DNA from: Candidatus Poribacteria bacterium
Lineage (GTDB): Bacteria; Poribacteria; WGA-4E; WGA-3G
Assembly (NCBI GenBank): GCA_007571305.1
Contig: RKRR01000020.1
Coordinates: forward strand, 1 to 59,612
DNA length: 59,612 nucleotides
Direction of reading: 5' to 3'
Part shown: positions 8,218 through 16,176 of the stretch, piece by piece
Numbering within the stretch: position 1 is the first letter of the stretch
How the letters are laid out: every line of letters starts with the position of its first letter
Translations under genes and position numbers: made by a program
Notes under the pieces: model-generated
Seen by the model: the letters and a program-made list of their open reading frames with translations, nothing else
Database searches by the model: none
What the model was told of the DNA's origin: nothing

Positions 8218-10034
8218 CCGTTATAAATCGATTGAGTCGATGGATTGGCAGAGACCGATTGAGTCCTGACGAAATAAGTAGCAACCGCTTCTTAAAAGCG
8301 GCAAGTCTCTTCGCAGATACGGCTATAGAATACGGGAGGGATAGATACAGCGGTAAAGATATGCCGCTCTTTGCCGATTGCCTTCATACCGACTATTTGA
8401 AAGCACCCAGGTCTATGACATCTCACCGCACAGGCACTGAGCCGAAACCGACGGTCTGGAGTTTCTTTCAAAATCAGCAGAATTTGATGCGGTTACTATC
8501 TTCTTTAAGCCAGTTCACTGGTGATGACACCTACATCGGTGCCGCGGGAGAAGCCGCCGAATACATGTTCAATAACTACTGGTATCCAGAGAGTGGCGTG
8601 CTGCATTGGGGAGGGCACGGCTATGTGGACTTGGTAACCGGTAACAGGTACGGCATGAAGGGCGTTGTCCACGAAATAGAGGACGTATACCCTTATTGGG
8701 AATTGCTGAGAGCCGTGAATGCCGAGCGGGGCGAGATGCTCATGAAAGGTATTTGGGAAGCAAATATCAAAGACTGGGGTGCCCTACACTACAATCGACA
8801 CGGTGATTTCAAAAAGCAGGTCGATCATGCCAATACTTGGAACAGACCTTGGGACGGATACAAAGCACCCGACATTAACGAGGATCTCTCGTTTATCAGC
8901 GTAGCATTGGACATGGCTTATGCCGCTTACAGTCTGGGCTACCAAAAGCACGAAGAGGCACCGCGGATTTGGGCGGAACGCCTCTTAAATCTCATTATAA
9001 AGCACCGTGATCCAGAGACCTGCATCTGGCCCAATCTGGTTCATCCGCAAAGTGGTGAACGTGGGCTTAACGTATTCGGCAGAAAATATCCTCAGGCAAC
9101 CGAACCGAGAGTCTATGTCGGCAATCAGTTGAACCATACCGTTACCCAGATGATGGGTATGCTGACAATCGTGGAAAATGCCCAAAAGTACGGACGTATC
9201 GGTGAAATGGAGCACATCAGAGAAGCAGTTGAGCAACACATTATCGGTTTCCTAAACGCCTCCTACGATCCGGAAAACAATACACTGAAAAGCATTGTTA
9301 TTGATGGAACGGATCTCACAGGTTTTCGGATAAAGGGACCCTTTAAGACAGAAAAACTCTACTTTGGAGCGAAAGAAGGTGGCGCGTTTCTACCGCAAAA
9401 CATTACGCCGCTCTTCACCTCCGTTTGTGCCCGTGCGTATCGAGTCTCCGGGGGCAAAAATGCGTTCAGAGACCATCTCCGAACTATGTTTAAAGCTTTT
9501 GGACTTGGAGACATCGGTGTTGACAAAAGTTCCCCACCTTCTCTGAATTTTGAAACATCTGCTCTGGAACCCGCTCATATCTTCGCGTTGGTGGATCTGT
9601 ACCGGGTAGAACCGAAGGCAGAATTTTTGGCGATGATGAAGCGAATAGCGGACAACCTGCTTCACGGTAGACAACATGCCGATAGCGGTCTTTTTACGTT
9701 TGAAGATGATTTTATACTCCACAACAAGGTCATGGATAAACCTGAACTACAAGAGGGACATGAAGGGAAGACCGTGGGCGACCTTCTGCAAGATACCCAT
9801 AGAACCGCGAATCTTGATGCAATGGAGCCACTTGCTCTGCTCAGCATCTACGCTGCGCAGACCGGACGGTACGACATCATACCCGGATGGACAGCGGGCG
9901 GTCTTTACCTCAAAGTGAGCAGTGTCGGTCATATTGTTAGCAAGGAGTTGCAGCTATGGTTTGATAAACCAGCACTCAAGCAATTTTACAAGGACAATAA
10001 TATCAACTGTACCTGGAAAATTGACGAAGACTGA
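8214..10034 (+). CDS. Alpha/alpha-toroid protein, possible polysaccharide lyase or glycoside hydrolase-like
   Basis: A 606-residue soluble protein without a signal peptide, rich in Trp, Tyr, His and acidic residues. Repeated helical stretches of the type LMRLLSSLSQFTGDDTYIGA and YWELLRAV resemble the helical-hairpin toroids of AGE epimerases, uronyl hydrolases and PL-family lyases. Clusters such as HWGGHGYVDLVTG, WNRPWDGYKAPDINEDL and GNQLNHTVTQMMGM could line an active-site cleft. The exact family is not recognised. It overlaps the preceding membrane protein gene by 4 bp (ATGA) and is probably translated from the same message. Function unassigned. Confidence 0.6.
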   Translation: MTVINRLSRWIGRDRLSPDEISSNRFLKAASLFADTAIEYGRDRYSGKDMPLFADCLHTDYLKAPRSMTSHRTGTEPKPTVWSFFQNQQNLMRLLSSLSQFTGDDTYIGAAGEAAEYMFNNYWYPESGVLHWGGHGYVDLVTGNRYGMKGVVHEIEDVYPYWELLRAVNAERGEMLMKGIWEANIKDWGALHYNRHGDFKKQVDHANTWNRPWDGYKAPDINEDLSFISVALDMAYAAYSLGYQKHEEAPRIWAERLLNLIIKHRDPETCIWPNLVHPQSGERGLNVFGRKYPQATEPRVYVGNQLNHTVTQMMGMLTIVENAQKYGRIGEMEHIREAVEQHIIGFLNASYDPENNTLKSIVIDGTDLTGFRIKGPFKTEKLYFGAKEGGAFLPQNITPLFTSVCARAYRVSGGKNAFRDHLRTMFKAFGLGDIGVDKSSPPSLNFETSALEPAHIFALVDLYRVEPKAEFLAMMKRIADNLLHGRQHADSGLFTFEDDFILHNKVMDKPELQEGHEGKTVGDLLQDTHRTANLDAMEPLALLSIYAAQTGRYDIIPGWTAGGLYLKVSSVGHIVSKELQLWFDKPALKQFYKDNNINCTWKIDED

Positions 10035-10135
10035 AATAGTTATCAGCAGAATAGGTATCAGGTTACCTCCTCCCCAGAATTTAAAACATCGTTGATGGCA
10101 CCTGACTACTATCCCCACTGATGGTGAATAAAATA

Positions 10136-10165
10136 TTGACAACCTCACCGAAATTAACATATTAT
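10136..10165 (+). promoter_or_regulatory. Sigma70-type promoter of the PhyH gene
   Basis: TTGACA at 10136-10141 and TATTAT at 10160-10165 are separated by 18 bp. The start codon at 10214 lies about 45 bp after the expected transcription start, with AAAGGAG at 10198-10204. Confidence 0.6.
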
Positions 10166-10213
10166 AGCGATAAGCCTTGACCCGTTGCTGTCGTCTGAAA
10201 GGAGTGTTAAAAA

Positions 10214-11017
10214 ATGGCGAAAGCCCTCTCGCTCGTGGCACATAACGATTTAGAAAGCCAAGTTGAAGCCCTTGAAAGGGATGGTTATGTCTATTTCCCC
10301 GGTGTGCTTGATACCGATGAAATCACTGAATTGCGTGCAACCATGGATCGATTAGAGGCACTCCCAGCGTCCCATGATCGGGACGAAACACCTCAAAATG
10401 GCGACGCATTCCTCCACAAGCTTATCAGCAACTCGTTTAATCGAGACCTCTTGTATCTCCAATTCCTTGACAGATCCCCCGTTTTTGAAGTCGCCGAGGC
10501 GGCTCACGGCGAAGATTTCCATTGCATCGGTATGCATTTATGGCTGACAGGACCGGGTCGGCCAGATCAAGGGTTGCATACGGATTGGCTGCCAATCAGT
10601 CTACCCGCAGACATTCGTTCCGATCCACGTGTCAAAGTCCCAATCTTCATCACCACTGCCCATTACTACCTCAACGATATGTATGAAGAGTTGGGACCGA
10701 CGAAGTTTGTGCCGGGCAGCCATCTCTCTGGGTGCTCTCCAAACGGAGCAACCGAATGGAATAACCGCGGTGAAGAGAGTATCCTATGCAATGCAGGGGA
10801 TGTCGTGCTTTTCCGTAGTGAAGTCTGGCATCGTGGCTCTGCCAATACAAGTGACGAAGTTCGTTACCTCCTGCAGGTCCATTATGCCCAACGAATGATC
10901 ACACAGAAATATCCGCCCTATCTGAATAAATTCCAGTTCGATGAAGCAATTCTCGCCCAAGCGACCCCACAACAGAGACGACTCCTCGGCGATCATAGAC
11001 CGAGCAATTATGATTGA
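10214..11017 (+). CDS. Phytanoyl-CoA dioxygenase family oxygenase
   Basis: A 267-residue Fe(II)/2-oxoglutarate-dependent oxygenase of the PhyH type. The N-terminal block DGYVYFPGVLDTDE is characteristic. The facial triad is visible as H122-T-D124 (LHTDW) and H206 (VWHRGSA), and R217 is placed to bind 2-oxoglutarate. VPGSHLSG is the usual SHK-like strand. It has its own promoter and a good ribosome site 9 bp upstream of ATG 10214. Unlike the first half of the tandem protein at 3082, the active site looks complete. Substrate unknown. Confidence 0.9.
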   Translation: MAKALSLVAHNDLESQVEALERDGYVYFPGVLDTDEITELRATMDRLEALPASHDRDETPQNGDAFLHKLISNSFNRDLLYLQFLDRSPVFEVAEAAHGEDFHCIGMHLWLTGPGRPDQGLHTDWLPISLPADIRSDPRVKVPIFITTAHYYLNDMYEELGPTKFVPGSHLSGCSPNGATEWNNRGEESILCNAGDVVLFRSEVWHRGSANTSDEVRYLLQVHYAQRMITQKYPPYLNKFQFDEAILAQATPQQRRLLGDHRPSNYD

Positions 11018-11056
11018 GAATGACACATAATTTACGGGTGTCTTTGCTGGATTCGT

Positions 11057-11320
11057 TTATCCAACAGCAACAGCGTATTCAGTTAACATAGGACTTCGCT
11101 TTCTTGCACGTTTCGCTGTATCAACAAGTTCTCTGACCGTGACCAGCAGGGCATCCATTGTCTCTGGCGTGAAAGAGGGCTCGCAATCCTCCGGACACAC
11201 CCATGCCCAGACATTCTGGACTCGGACAGATATGCCATCCTCGTGGTATTCAAACCCGGTCTGCCGCCATACTTTTTTTCTATTGTGTTGTGTGCAAATT
11301 GGAGATAGTTTAGGGGTCAT
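11057..11320 (-). CDS. YgiT/MqsA-type zinc-finger-like antitoxin
   Basis: An 87-residue protein with the YgiT-type core YHEDGISVRVQNVWAWVCPED, then FTPETMDALLVTVRELV. In that family an N-terminal CxxC and a second CxxC bind zinc. Here the first pair is reduced to one cysteine and the second is CPEDC, so the zinc site is degenerate. ATG 11320 overlaps the stop of the preceding DUF4258 gene by 4 bp. The toxin-first order and overlap match known DUF4258-YgiT pairs. Confidence 0.7.
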   Translation of the reverse strand: MTPKLSPICTQHNRKKVWRQTGFEYHEDGISVRVQNVWAWVCPEDCEPSFTPETMDALLVTVRELVDTAKRARKRSPMLTEYAVAVG

Positions 11321-11748
11321 AAGTTATCTGTTCTACGTCTCCGACGCTTAAAGGTTGGCGGCTCCCATAGTGCTTCATCAGGAATATAGGCGGTCACAAA
11401 TTCAATATAGACAGGATCAACATATTCACAAACAACATGCAAATAAAGTGCGGTGTTGTCTAAACGGGTACGTCCACAAATCAAGACTCGCTGGACATCA
11501 AAATATTCTTCGATTATACTCCCCTTGAGAATCGCTTCAACTATATGTTTACGTTCAAAGCCCTCTTTCAGAGCATGTTGGATGGCATGGAACTTTATAA
11601 GATAATCGTCTTCGCGAATTTTGTTACGGATGGTTTGTATATTCACTTGATAGATGCAATTTAGATGCCGTAATCCATCTTGGGTTGTAAGCAATATCAT
11701 TTTAAGTTTAACACATTTTTCACATTTTGGCAAATTAATATTCTGCAC
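11317..11748 (-). CDS. DUF4258 domain protein, probable toxin
   Basis: A protein of up to 143 residues. The DUF4258 core runs from about residue 50: HAIQHALKEGFERKHIVEAI, then EEYFDVQRVLICGRTRLDN and LHVVCEYVDPVYIEFVTAYI. DUF4258 proteins are RelE/BrnT-like toxins usually paired with YgiT-type antitoxins, as here. The C-terminus is strongly basic (FKRRRRRTDN). The start is uncertain: GTG 11748 opens the frame and ATG 11700 would remove 16 residues; neither has a good ribosome site. The 5' extension has CEKC, possibly spurious. Confidence 0.7.
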   Translation of the reverse strand: MQNINLPKCEKCVKLKMILLTTQDGLRHLNCIYQVNIQTIRNKIREDDYLIKFHAIQHALKEGFERKHIVEAILKGSIIEEYFDVQRVLICGRTRLDNTALYLHVVCEYVDPVYIEFVTAYIPDEALWEPPTFKRRRRRTDNL

Positions 11749-11922
11749 TCATCAGCGTCATTTAATTCTCCAATAGCTTCGATCTTTTGACTAAAGGTTC
11801 TTGGCAGCAGGAGCGAACTGTGCCCGCGGTCTTCGAGCCGAAAAGCCTACGAGTACAACAACTTAATAGTTCTGGAAGCAAAGTATTGTTGATTGAATAA
11901 ATGGCGGGAAGGTGGTAAAGTC

Positions 11923-11994
11923 ATGTCTAAGCAGAAAACGGTATCCATTTTTTACTATCCATTCAACAAAGTAAAATCTTTACAATGTTTATGA
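11923..11994 (+). CDS. Short leader ORF directly before the GIY-YIG gene
   Basis: A 23-codon frame (MSKQKTVSIFYY...) with a good ribosome site GGGAAGG about 9 bp before ATG 11923. Its TGA stop at 11992-11994 is followed immediately and in frame by ATG 11995 of the GIY-YIG gene, which has no ribosome site of its own. It may couple translation as a leader peptide, or be the true N-terminus interrupted by a TGA. No similarity recognised. Confidence 0.4.
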   Translation: MSKQKTVSIFYYPFNKVKSLQCL

Positions 11995-12948
11995 ATGGTA
12001 GTTATAGGTATTTCCATTTGTCGAGGCAAAAGAGATCTCGACTCAGAGTATAAAATCTACGAACTCACACGGGAAATAAAAGCACTGAAGGAACCTAATT
12101 ACCTTCCAGCAGTCAGAACAAAAGGAGAAGTAATAAGAATAATGGCTAAAACTCATGAGGATTACCTTAAGTCACCTGAGTTTCAGAAAGCAAAACTCAT
12201 GGTTCAACAAGGCAAACATGGGGAGAGAGCAAAAGCAGCATCCATCGCCTTATCGATGATGAATTTGGACAAGGACGAAAAAAATCCAAACCTATACCCA
12301 CACATCAATGATAGAAAGTTGGCAGAGATGTTAGGTATGCCTAATCCTGATGGCGGAGGGAAGACTGCCATCTGGAGGGCGCGCAGGGATCTGAAACGGG
12401 AGAGGTGGGGTGTGGATGGGAAAGTTTATACAACAGTTGAAAAAATTGACACATCTAAGATGAAGGTTATAGGAAGCGGAAGCGAATCTGTTTATCTCTA
12501 TTATTTTCCTACTTATGAATTATACGCGAGATCTACAGAATCAACAGATTTCCCATGCAATATAGGCCAAACTAAAGGAAACGTTACAGAAAGGGTTTCC
12601 CAACAAATTGGCCAGCAACTTCCAGAAAAAGCCGTATTAGCACTAGATATCAAAACAGATGATTGCGTGGCTTTGGAGGGTAAAATACACGAAAAATTAA
12701 AAGGGGAAAAACTGGAAGGTGCTGTTGGAGAAGAATGGTTTCTGACGAATCCAACTGAAGTTGAAGGAATTGTTAAGTCTATAGATGAGAAACGTGAGCG
12801 AGCGAAACAACTGCTGACAGAGGCTGGTATCAAGGATCCAAGCAAGGCCCTGACTCAGTTTGATACTATAAAGGATCCAAGCAAGGCCCTGACTCTGCTT
12901 GACACTCTGCTTAAAATGCGTCACAGCACGAAAAATTCCAATGAATGA
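11995..12948 (+). CDS. GIY-YIG nuclease-like domain protein (T5orf172/MUG113-like)
   Basis: A protein of up to 317 residues. The C-terminal half is a GIY-YIG-like domain: VYLYYFPTYELYA provides the first Y-x-Y element, NIGQTKGNVTERVSQQI the second strand-helix with the usual R, and ALEGKIHEKLK plus GEEWFLTNPTEV the catalytic Glu helix and closing block. This resembles the T5orf172/MUG113 branch found in phage and accessory nucleases. The N-terminal half is basic and helical with possible DNA-binding character (KLAEMLGMP, WRARRDLKRERWG). ATG 12142 (MAKTHEDYLK), after AAAGGAG at a long distance, is an alternative start. The C-terminus carries a duplicated 13-residue unit. A role in defence or mobility is inferred only. 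Confidence 0.6.
   Translation: MVVIGISICRGKRDLDSEYKIYELTREIKALKEPNYLPAVRTKGEVIRIMAKTHEDYLKSPEFQKAKLMVQQGKHGERAKAASIALSMMNLDKDEKNPNLYPHINDRKLAEMLGMPNPDGGGKTAIWRARRDLKRERWGVDGKVYTTVEKIDTSKMKVIGSGSESVYLYYFPTYELYARSTESTDFPCNIGQTKGNVTERVSQQIGQQLPEKAVLALDIKTDDCVALEGKIHEKLKGEKLEGAVGEEWFLTNPTEVEGIVKSIDEKRERAKQLLTEAGIKDPSKALTQFDTIKDPSKALTLLDTLLKMRHSTKNSNE
12829..12906 (+). repeat. Two 39-bp direct repeats within a coding region
   Basis: Units 12829-12867 and 12868-12906 are nearly identical and encode IKDPSKALTQFDT and IKDPSKALTLLDT. The unit length keeps the frame, consistent with a recent tandem duplication at the C-terminus of the GIY-YIG protein. Confidence 0.85.
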
Positions 12949-13042
12949 TGAAAACCAGCGATTAGCAGACAACGTACTAAGTTTCGTATGAGTAAAGTTG
13001 TCAATGCTGTTGCTACAACAACGTCAGATCACCTAAGCCATC

Positions 13043-13852
13043 ATGAACACACAACTCACGAGCGATCAGATTGAATTTTACTGCGAAAATGGATTTCTGA
13101 TTATTGATGATTTCCTGATAGGTTCCGAGTTATCATTGTGGCAGGATGCCGTTGACGAGGCTGTCGCTCAACACGTGAGTTGTCCTGATGCTTTTCACAA
13201 TCAGAAGGGAGAAGACAACTACTACAAGAACGTCTTTGTTCAATGCGTCAATTTGTGGAAGACAAGCGAGAAGATTAAACAGTTGATTCTTGATCCTGAT
13301 CTGGGTAGATTGGCGGCAGATCTCGCCGGCACGTCAGGTGTGCGATTATATCACGACCACGCCATGGTGAAGCAACCCTGGGCAAATCCCACGAACTTCC
13401 ATGTGGACAATCCGTATGATCCGTTCTATTCACATCAGGCGATCATGTTTTGGGTAGCACTTGATGATGCAACGATTCAGAACGGCTGTTTGTATTTTCT
13501 GCCCGGCACACATAAGACAAGTAACTTTGAGGTCGGAGGAAATCTCGGACAGGTCGGCATAGGTGAGTTATTCCATGAATATCCAGAGTGGATAGAGATT
13601 GAACCCTACGCCGCTGAGATGAAAGCGGGAGCCGGTGTATTCATCAGTGGGATGCTCGCGCATGCGGCGGGCCCCAATATGACGACGCACCCCCGCCGTG
13701 CATTTGCCATGCTCTTTATGCCGGAGGATGCCATATTCAATGGGAAGAAAAGCGCGCTACCCGATGAAGTGTTTGCCAAGTTGAAGGCCGGCGATATGTT
13801 AGCGGACGATGAGCATCTACCTTTGGTTTTCTCGTATCAAGGTGATAATTAA
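13043..13852 (+). CDS. Phytanoyl-CoA dioxygenase family oxygenase
   Basis: A 269-residue PhyH-type oxygenase. N-terminal NGFLIIDDFLIGSEL is the usual opening strand. The iron triad appears as H120-V-D122 (NFHVDNPYD) and H207 (MLAHAAGPN), and R218/R219 can bind 2-oxoglutarate. LPGTHKTS is the conserved SHK-type strand. All catalytic residues are present, so it is probably active. The ribosome site is weak. Flanked by an accessory gene and a DUF6785 membrane protein; substrate unknown. Confidence 0.9.
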   Translation: MNTQLTSDQIEFYCENGFLIIDDFLIGSELSLWQDAVDEAVAQHVSCPDAFHNQKGEDNYYKNVFVQCVNLWKTSEKIKQLILDPDLGRLAADLAGTSGVRLYHDHAMVKQPWANPTNFHVDNPYDPFYSHQAIMFWVALDDATIQNGCLYFLPGTHKTSNFEVGGNLGQVGIGELFHEYPEWIEIEPYAAEMKAGAGVFISGMLAHAAGPNMTTHPRRAFAMLFMPEDAIFNGKKSALPDEVFAKLKAGDMLADDEHLPLVFSYQGDN

Positions 13853-13888
13853 TTGGGACTGGTTCGTTACTTATAGTGTTTTTGTGCC

Positions 13889-13905
13889 GCAAACTGTTAG
13901 TTTGC
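13889..13905. other. Small perfect hairpin (stem-GTT-stem)
   Basis: GCAAACT-GTT-AGTTTGC is a perfect 7-bp stem with a GTT loop, 37 bp after the PhyH stop. The same stem-GTT-stem layout occurs inside the dispersed repeats described elsewhere, so it may be a lone module or a terminator without a T-tract. The rest of 13853-14101 shows nothing recognisable. Confidence 0.4.
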
Positions 13906-14101
13906 CGGAAAGTGTTAGTTGCTGTATAACAGATTTCACTCTGTAAATCCCACAATCTAACAGATGATGGTACAAGAGGTGTTGAGTCGTTTTGTTATGA
14001 TGAACCGAAGCGTTGATTGCTGCGCCTACAGTTGCAATCCTTTATGAACCACTCCATTTAACGACTGCAAATCAACCTTTTTTAACTGGAGTTTTCTATT
14101 T

Positions 14102-15760
14102 TTGGATCAGGATTTCCAAAACAGATCCGGAATGCCTCACACGAAACTGACCCTCTCTGCATCACGACCCTTCTCATCTGTAAGGACGAGGGCACCTCGC
14201 CCATATTGGAGATCCATAGCAATTGGGATTCTTCTCATCCCAATCAATTGTTATTGGATTACCTATATTGAACTCGTCCAATATTCCGCACAACCTACTA
14301 TCGTCTCGCTTATTTTCACGGTTGTTTTCAACATCCTGGTGTTGATAGGATTCAATCAAATATTCAAGCGGTTCCTGCCTCGACTGGTATTATCTCAAGG
14401 TGAGCTCTTGGTCATCTATGTCATGCTCTCTGTCGCATCCGCCACTGCGGGACATAGCATGATGGAGATTTTGGTCTCTACCTTGGGGCACGCTTTCTGG
14501 TTCGCAACGCCAGAGAACGATTGGAAAGACCTGTTTTGGCGGTATATTCCGAGCTGGCTTGCTGTGTCGGACAAGAGCGTTCTTTCGGGCTACTACGAGG
14601 GAGATTCTACGCTGCACACAAAGCAGCATCTATTGGGTTGGCTCACGCCTGTTCTGAATTGGTTCGCCTTTCTCTTTACTATGCTGTTTGTTATGGTCTG
14701 CATCACCGTCATCGTGCGGAGATCGTGGACGGAAGACGAGAAACTGGCGTATCCGATTATCCAACTCCCGGTTCGGATGACGAGTGAGGGTTTCTTCACA
14801 AATCGGTTGATGTGGATCGCTTTCGGACTTACAGCGGCTCTCGATGTTGTTAACGGTCTCCACCACGTCTTTCCTGCAATCCCCTCTGTCTATGAGAAAG
14901 CGTACCCTTTCAGATTCACAGAGAAACCCTTCTCTGCAATGGGTTGGCTGAGATTGGGGATTTACCCCTTTGTTTTAGGCATCGGATTTCTGATTCCGTT
15001 GGATCTGTTGTTTTCGACGTGGTTTTTCTTTTGGGTGTGGAAAGGACAACAGGTCATTGGAAGCGTCATGGGTTTAGAAGGGACAGGCTATCCTTATGTC
15101 AACTATCAGGGATTTGGCGCGTATATGGGCATCTTCCTAATCGTTGTCTGGAGAAGTCGAAGATACCTTCAGAATTTACTGGGAACGAAAGCCCGCTCCA
15201 TGCCTACACGGGATGAACCGATGTCACCCATGATCCTTATCCTCACACTTATTGCTGGCATCGCGTTTCTGACCTTTTTTTCTTTGAGAGCGGGTATGTC
15301 CGTCTGGGCGATACTTGTCTTCTTTGGGCTCTATTTCGCCTTTTCAACCGCGGTTTCACGAATGCGAGCCGAACTCGGGTCACCCATGCACGACTTGCAC
15401 TATACCGGGCCCGAACGGGTCATGGTTGCGGCTTTAGGCACGCGTCCGCTAGGGCCGAATAATCTTTCGATGTTCTCTTTTTTCTGGTTCTTTACACGTA
15501 CCTTCGATTCGCATCCGATGCCCCATCAACTGGAAGGTTTCAAACTTGCCGCAACAGCGGGAATCCGTAGTCGTTTTATGCTGTTTGCGATCCTTATTGC
15601 GCTGGTTGTGGGTATCCTCTCGCAATTTTGGGCACTTCTATCTATCCCTTACCGACTTGGTGCTGTACACCAGATGTCTCACGTGCCATTGGTCTACGGG
15701 GCTGAGCCATGGAGACAACTGCAGAAATGGTTAGCACATCCGCTTGCTCCGGACTATTAG
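14102..15760 (+). CDS. DUF6785/DUF6784 membrane protein, N-terminal part (ends at in-frame TAG)
   Basis: A 552-residue polytopic membrane protein of the DUF6785 type, with about ten hydrophobic helices. Family-like blocks are PINCYWITYIELVQYSAQPT, VLSQGELLVIYVMLS, WTEDEKLAYPIIQLP, WGWxG-like QQVIGSVMG and SRMRAELGSPMHDLH. It is probably a transporter-like protein of unknown substrate. Start TTG 14102 has CTGGAG about 10 bp upstream; ATG 14132 is an alternative. The TAG at 15758-15760 falls just before the expected C-terminal helices, which continue in the same frame, so this is a truncated or readthrough product. Confidence 0.8.
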   Translation: MDQDFQNRSGMPHTKLTLSASRPFSSVRTRAPRPYWRSIAIGILLIPINCYWITYIELVQYSAQPTIVSLIFTVVFNILVLIGFNQIFKRFLPRLVLSQGELLVIYVMLSVASATAGHSMMEILVSTLGHAFWFATPENDWKDLFWRYIPSWLAVSDKSVLSGYYEGDSTLHTKQHLLGWLTPVLNWFAFLFTMLFVMVCITVIVRRSWTEDEKLAYPIIQLPVRMTSEGFFTNRLMWIAFGLTAALDVVNGLHHVFPAIPSVYEKAYPFRFTEKPFSAMGWLRLGIYPFVLGIGFLIPLDLLFSTWFFFWVWKGQQVIGSVMGLEGTGYPYVNYQGFGAYMGIFLIVVWRSRRYLQNLLGTKARSMPTRDEPMSPMILILTLIAGIAFLTFFSLRAGMSVWAILVFFGLYFAFSTAVSRMRAELGSPMHDLHYTGPERVMVAALGTRPLGPNNLSMFSFFWFFTRTFDSHPMPHQLEGFKLAATAGIRSRFMLFAILIALVVGILSQFWALLSIPYRLGAVHQMSHVPLVYGAEPWRQLQKWLAHPLAPDY

Positions 15761-16075
15761 GCGGTGGGTTTTACTGGAATTGGCTTACTGTTTGCGCTTT
15801 TTCTTATGTTGATGCGAATGAAGTTTTTCTGGTTTCCTTTTCATCCGGCAGCGTATGCTACTGTGTGCGGGAGTTGGGCAGTCAATTACATCTGGTTTAG
15901 TCTGGGGATAGTATGGGTATTGAAACTGCTTTTGCTGAAATACGGTGGACGAAATGCACATCGAAAGGCGATGCCGTTTTTTCTGGGGTTGATATTAGGG
16001 CAATTTACCGTTGGGAGTCTTTGGACAATATTGGGTATGGTGTTTAATATACCTACTTATGGAATCTGGCCGTAA
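15761..16075 (+). pseudogene. DUF6784 C-terminal part, in frame after TAG
   Basis: Directly after TAG 15758-15760 the same frame runs AVGFTGIGLLFALFLMLMRM, then FWFPFHPAAYATVCG, VWVLKLLLLKYGGRNA and AMPFFLGLILGQFTVGSLWT to a TAA at 16073. This is the conserved DUF6784 end that normally belongs to the same polypeptide as DUF6785. A single base change at the TAG, for example from CAG, would give a 657-residue protein. It has no convincing ribosome site for independent translation. Confidence 0.7.
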
Positions 16076-16176
16076 GACAAGGTTTATATGGCACTTTGGG
16101 TATCTCCTCAAATTTTCTATCATTTCCAGATATTCTTGCAGCGTATGCATCAATGTTTCCTATGTATCCCTATAAA

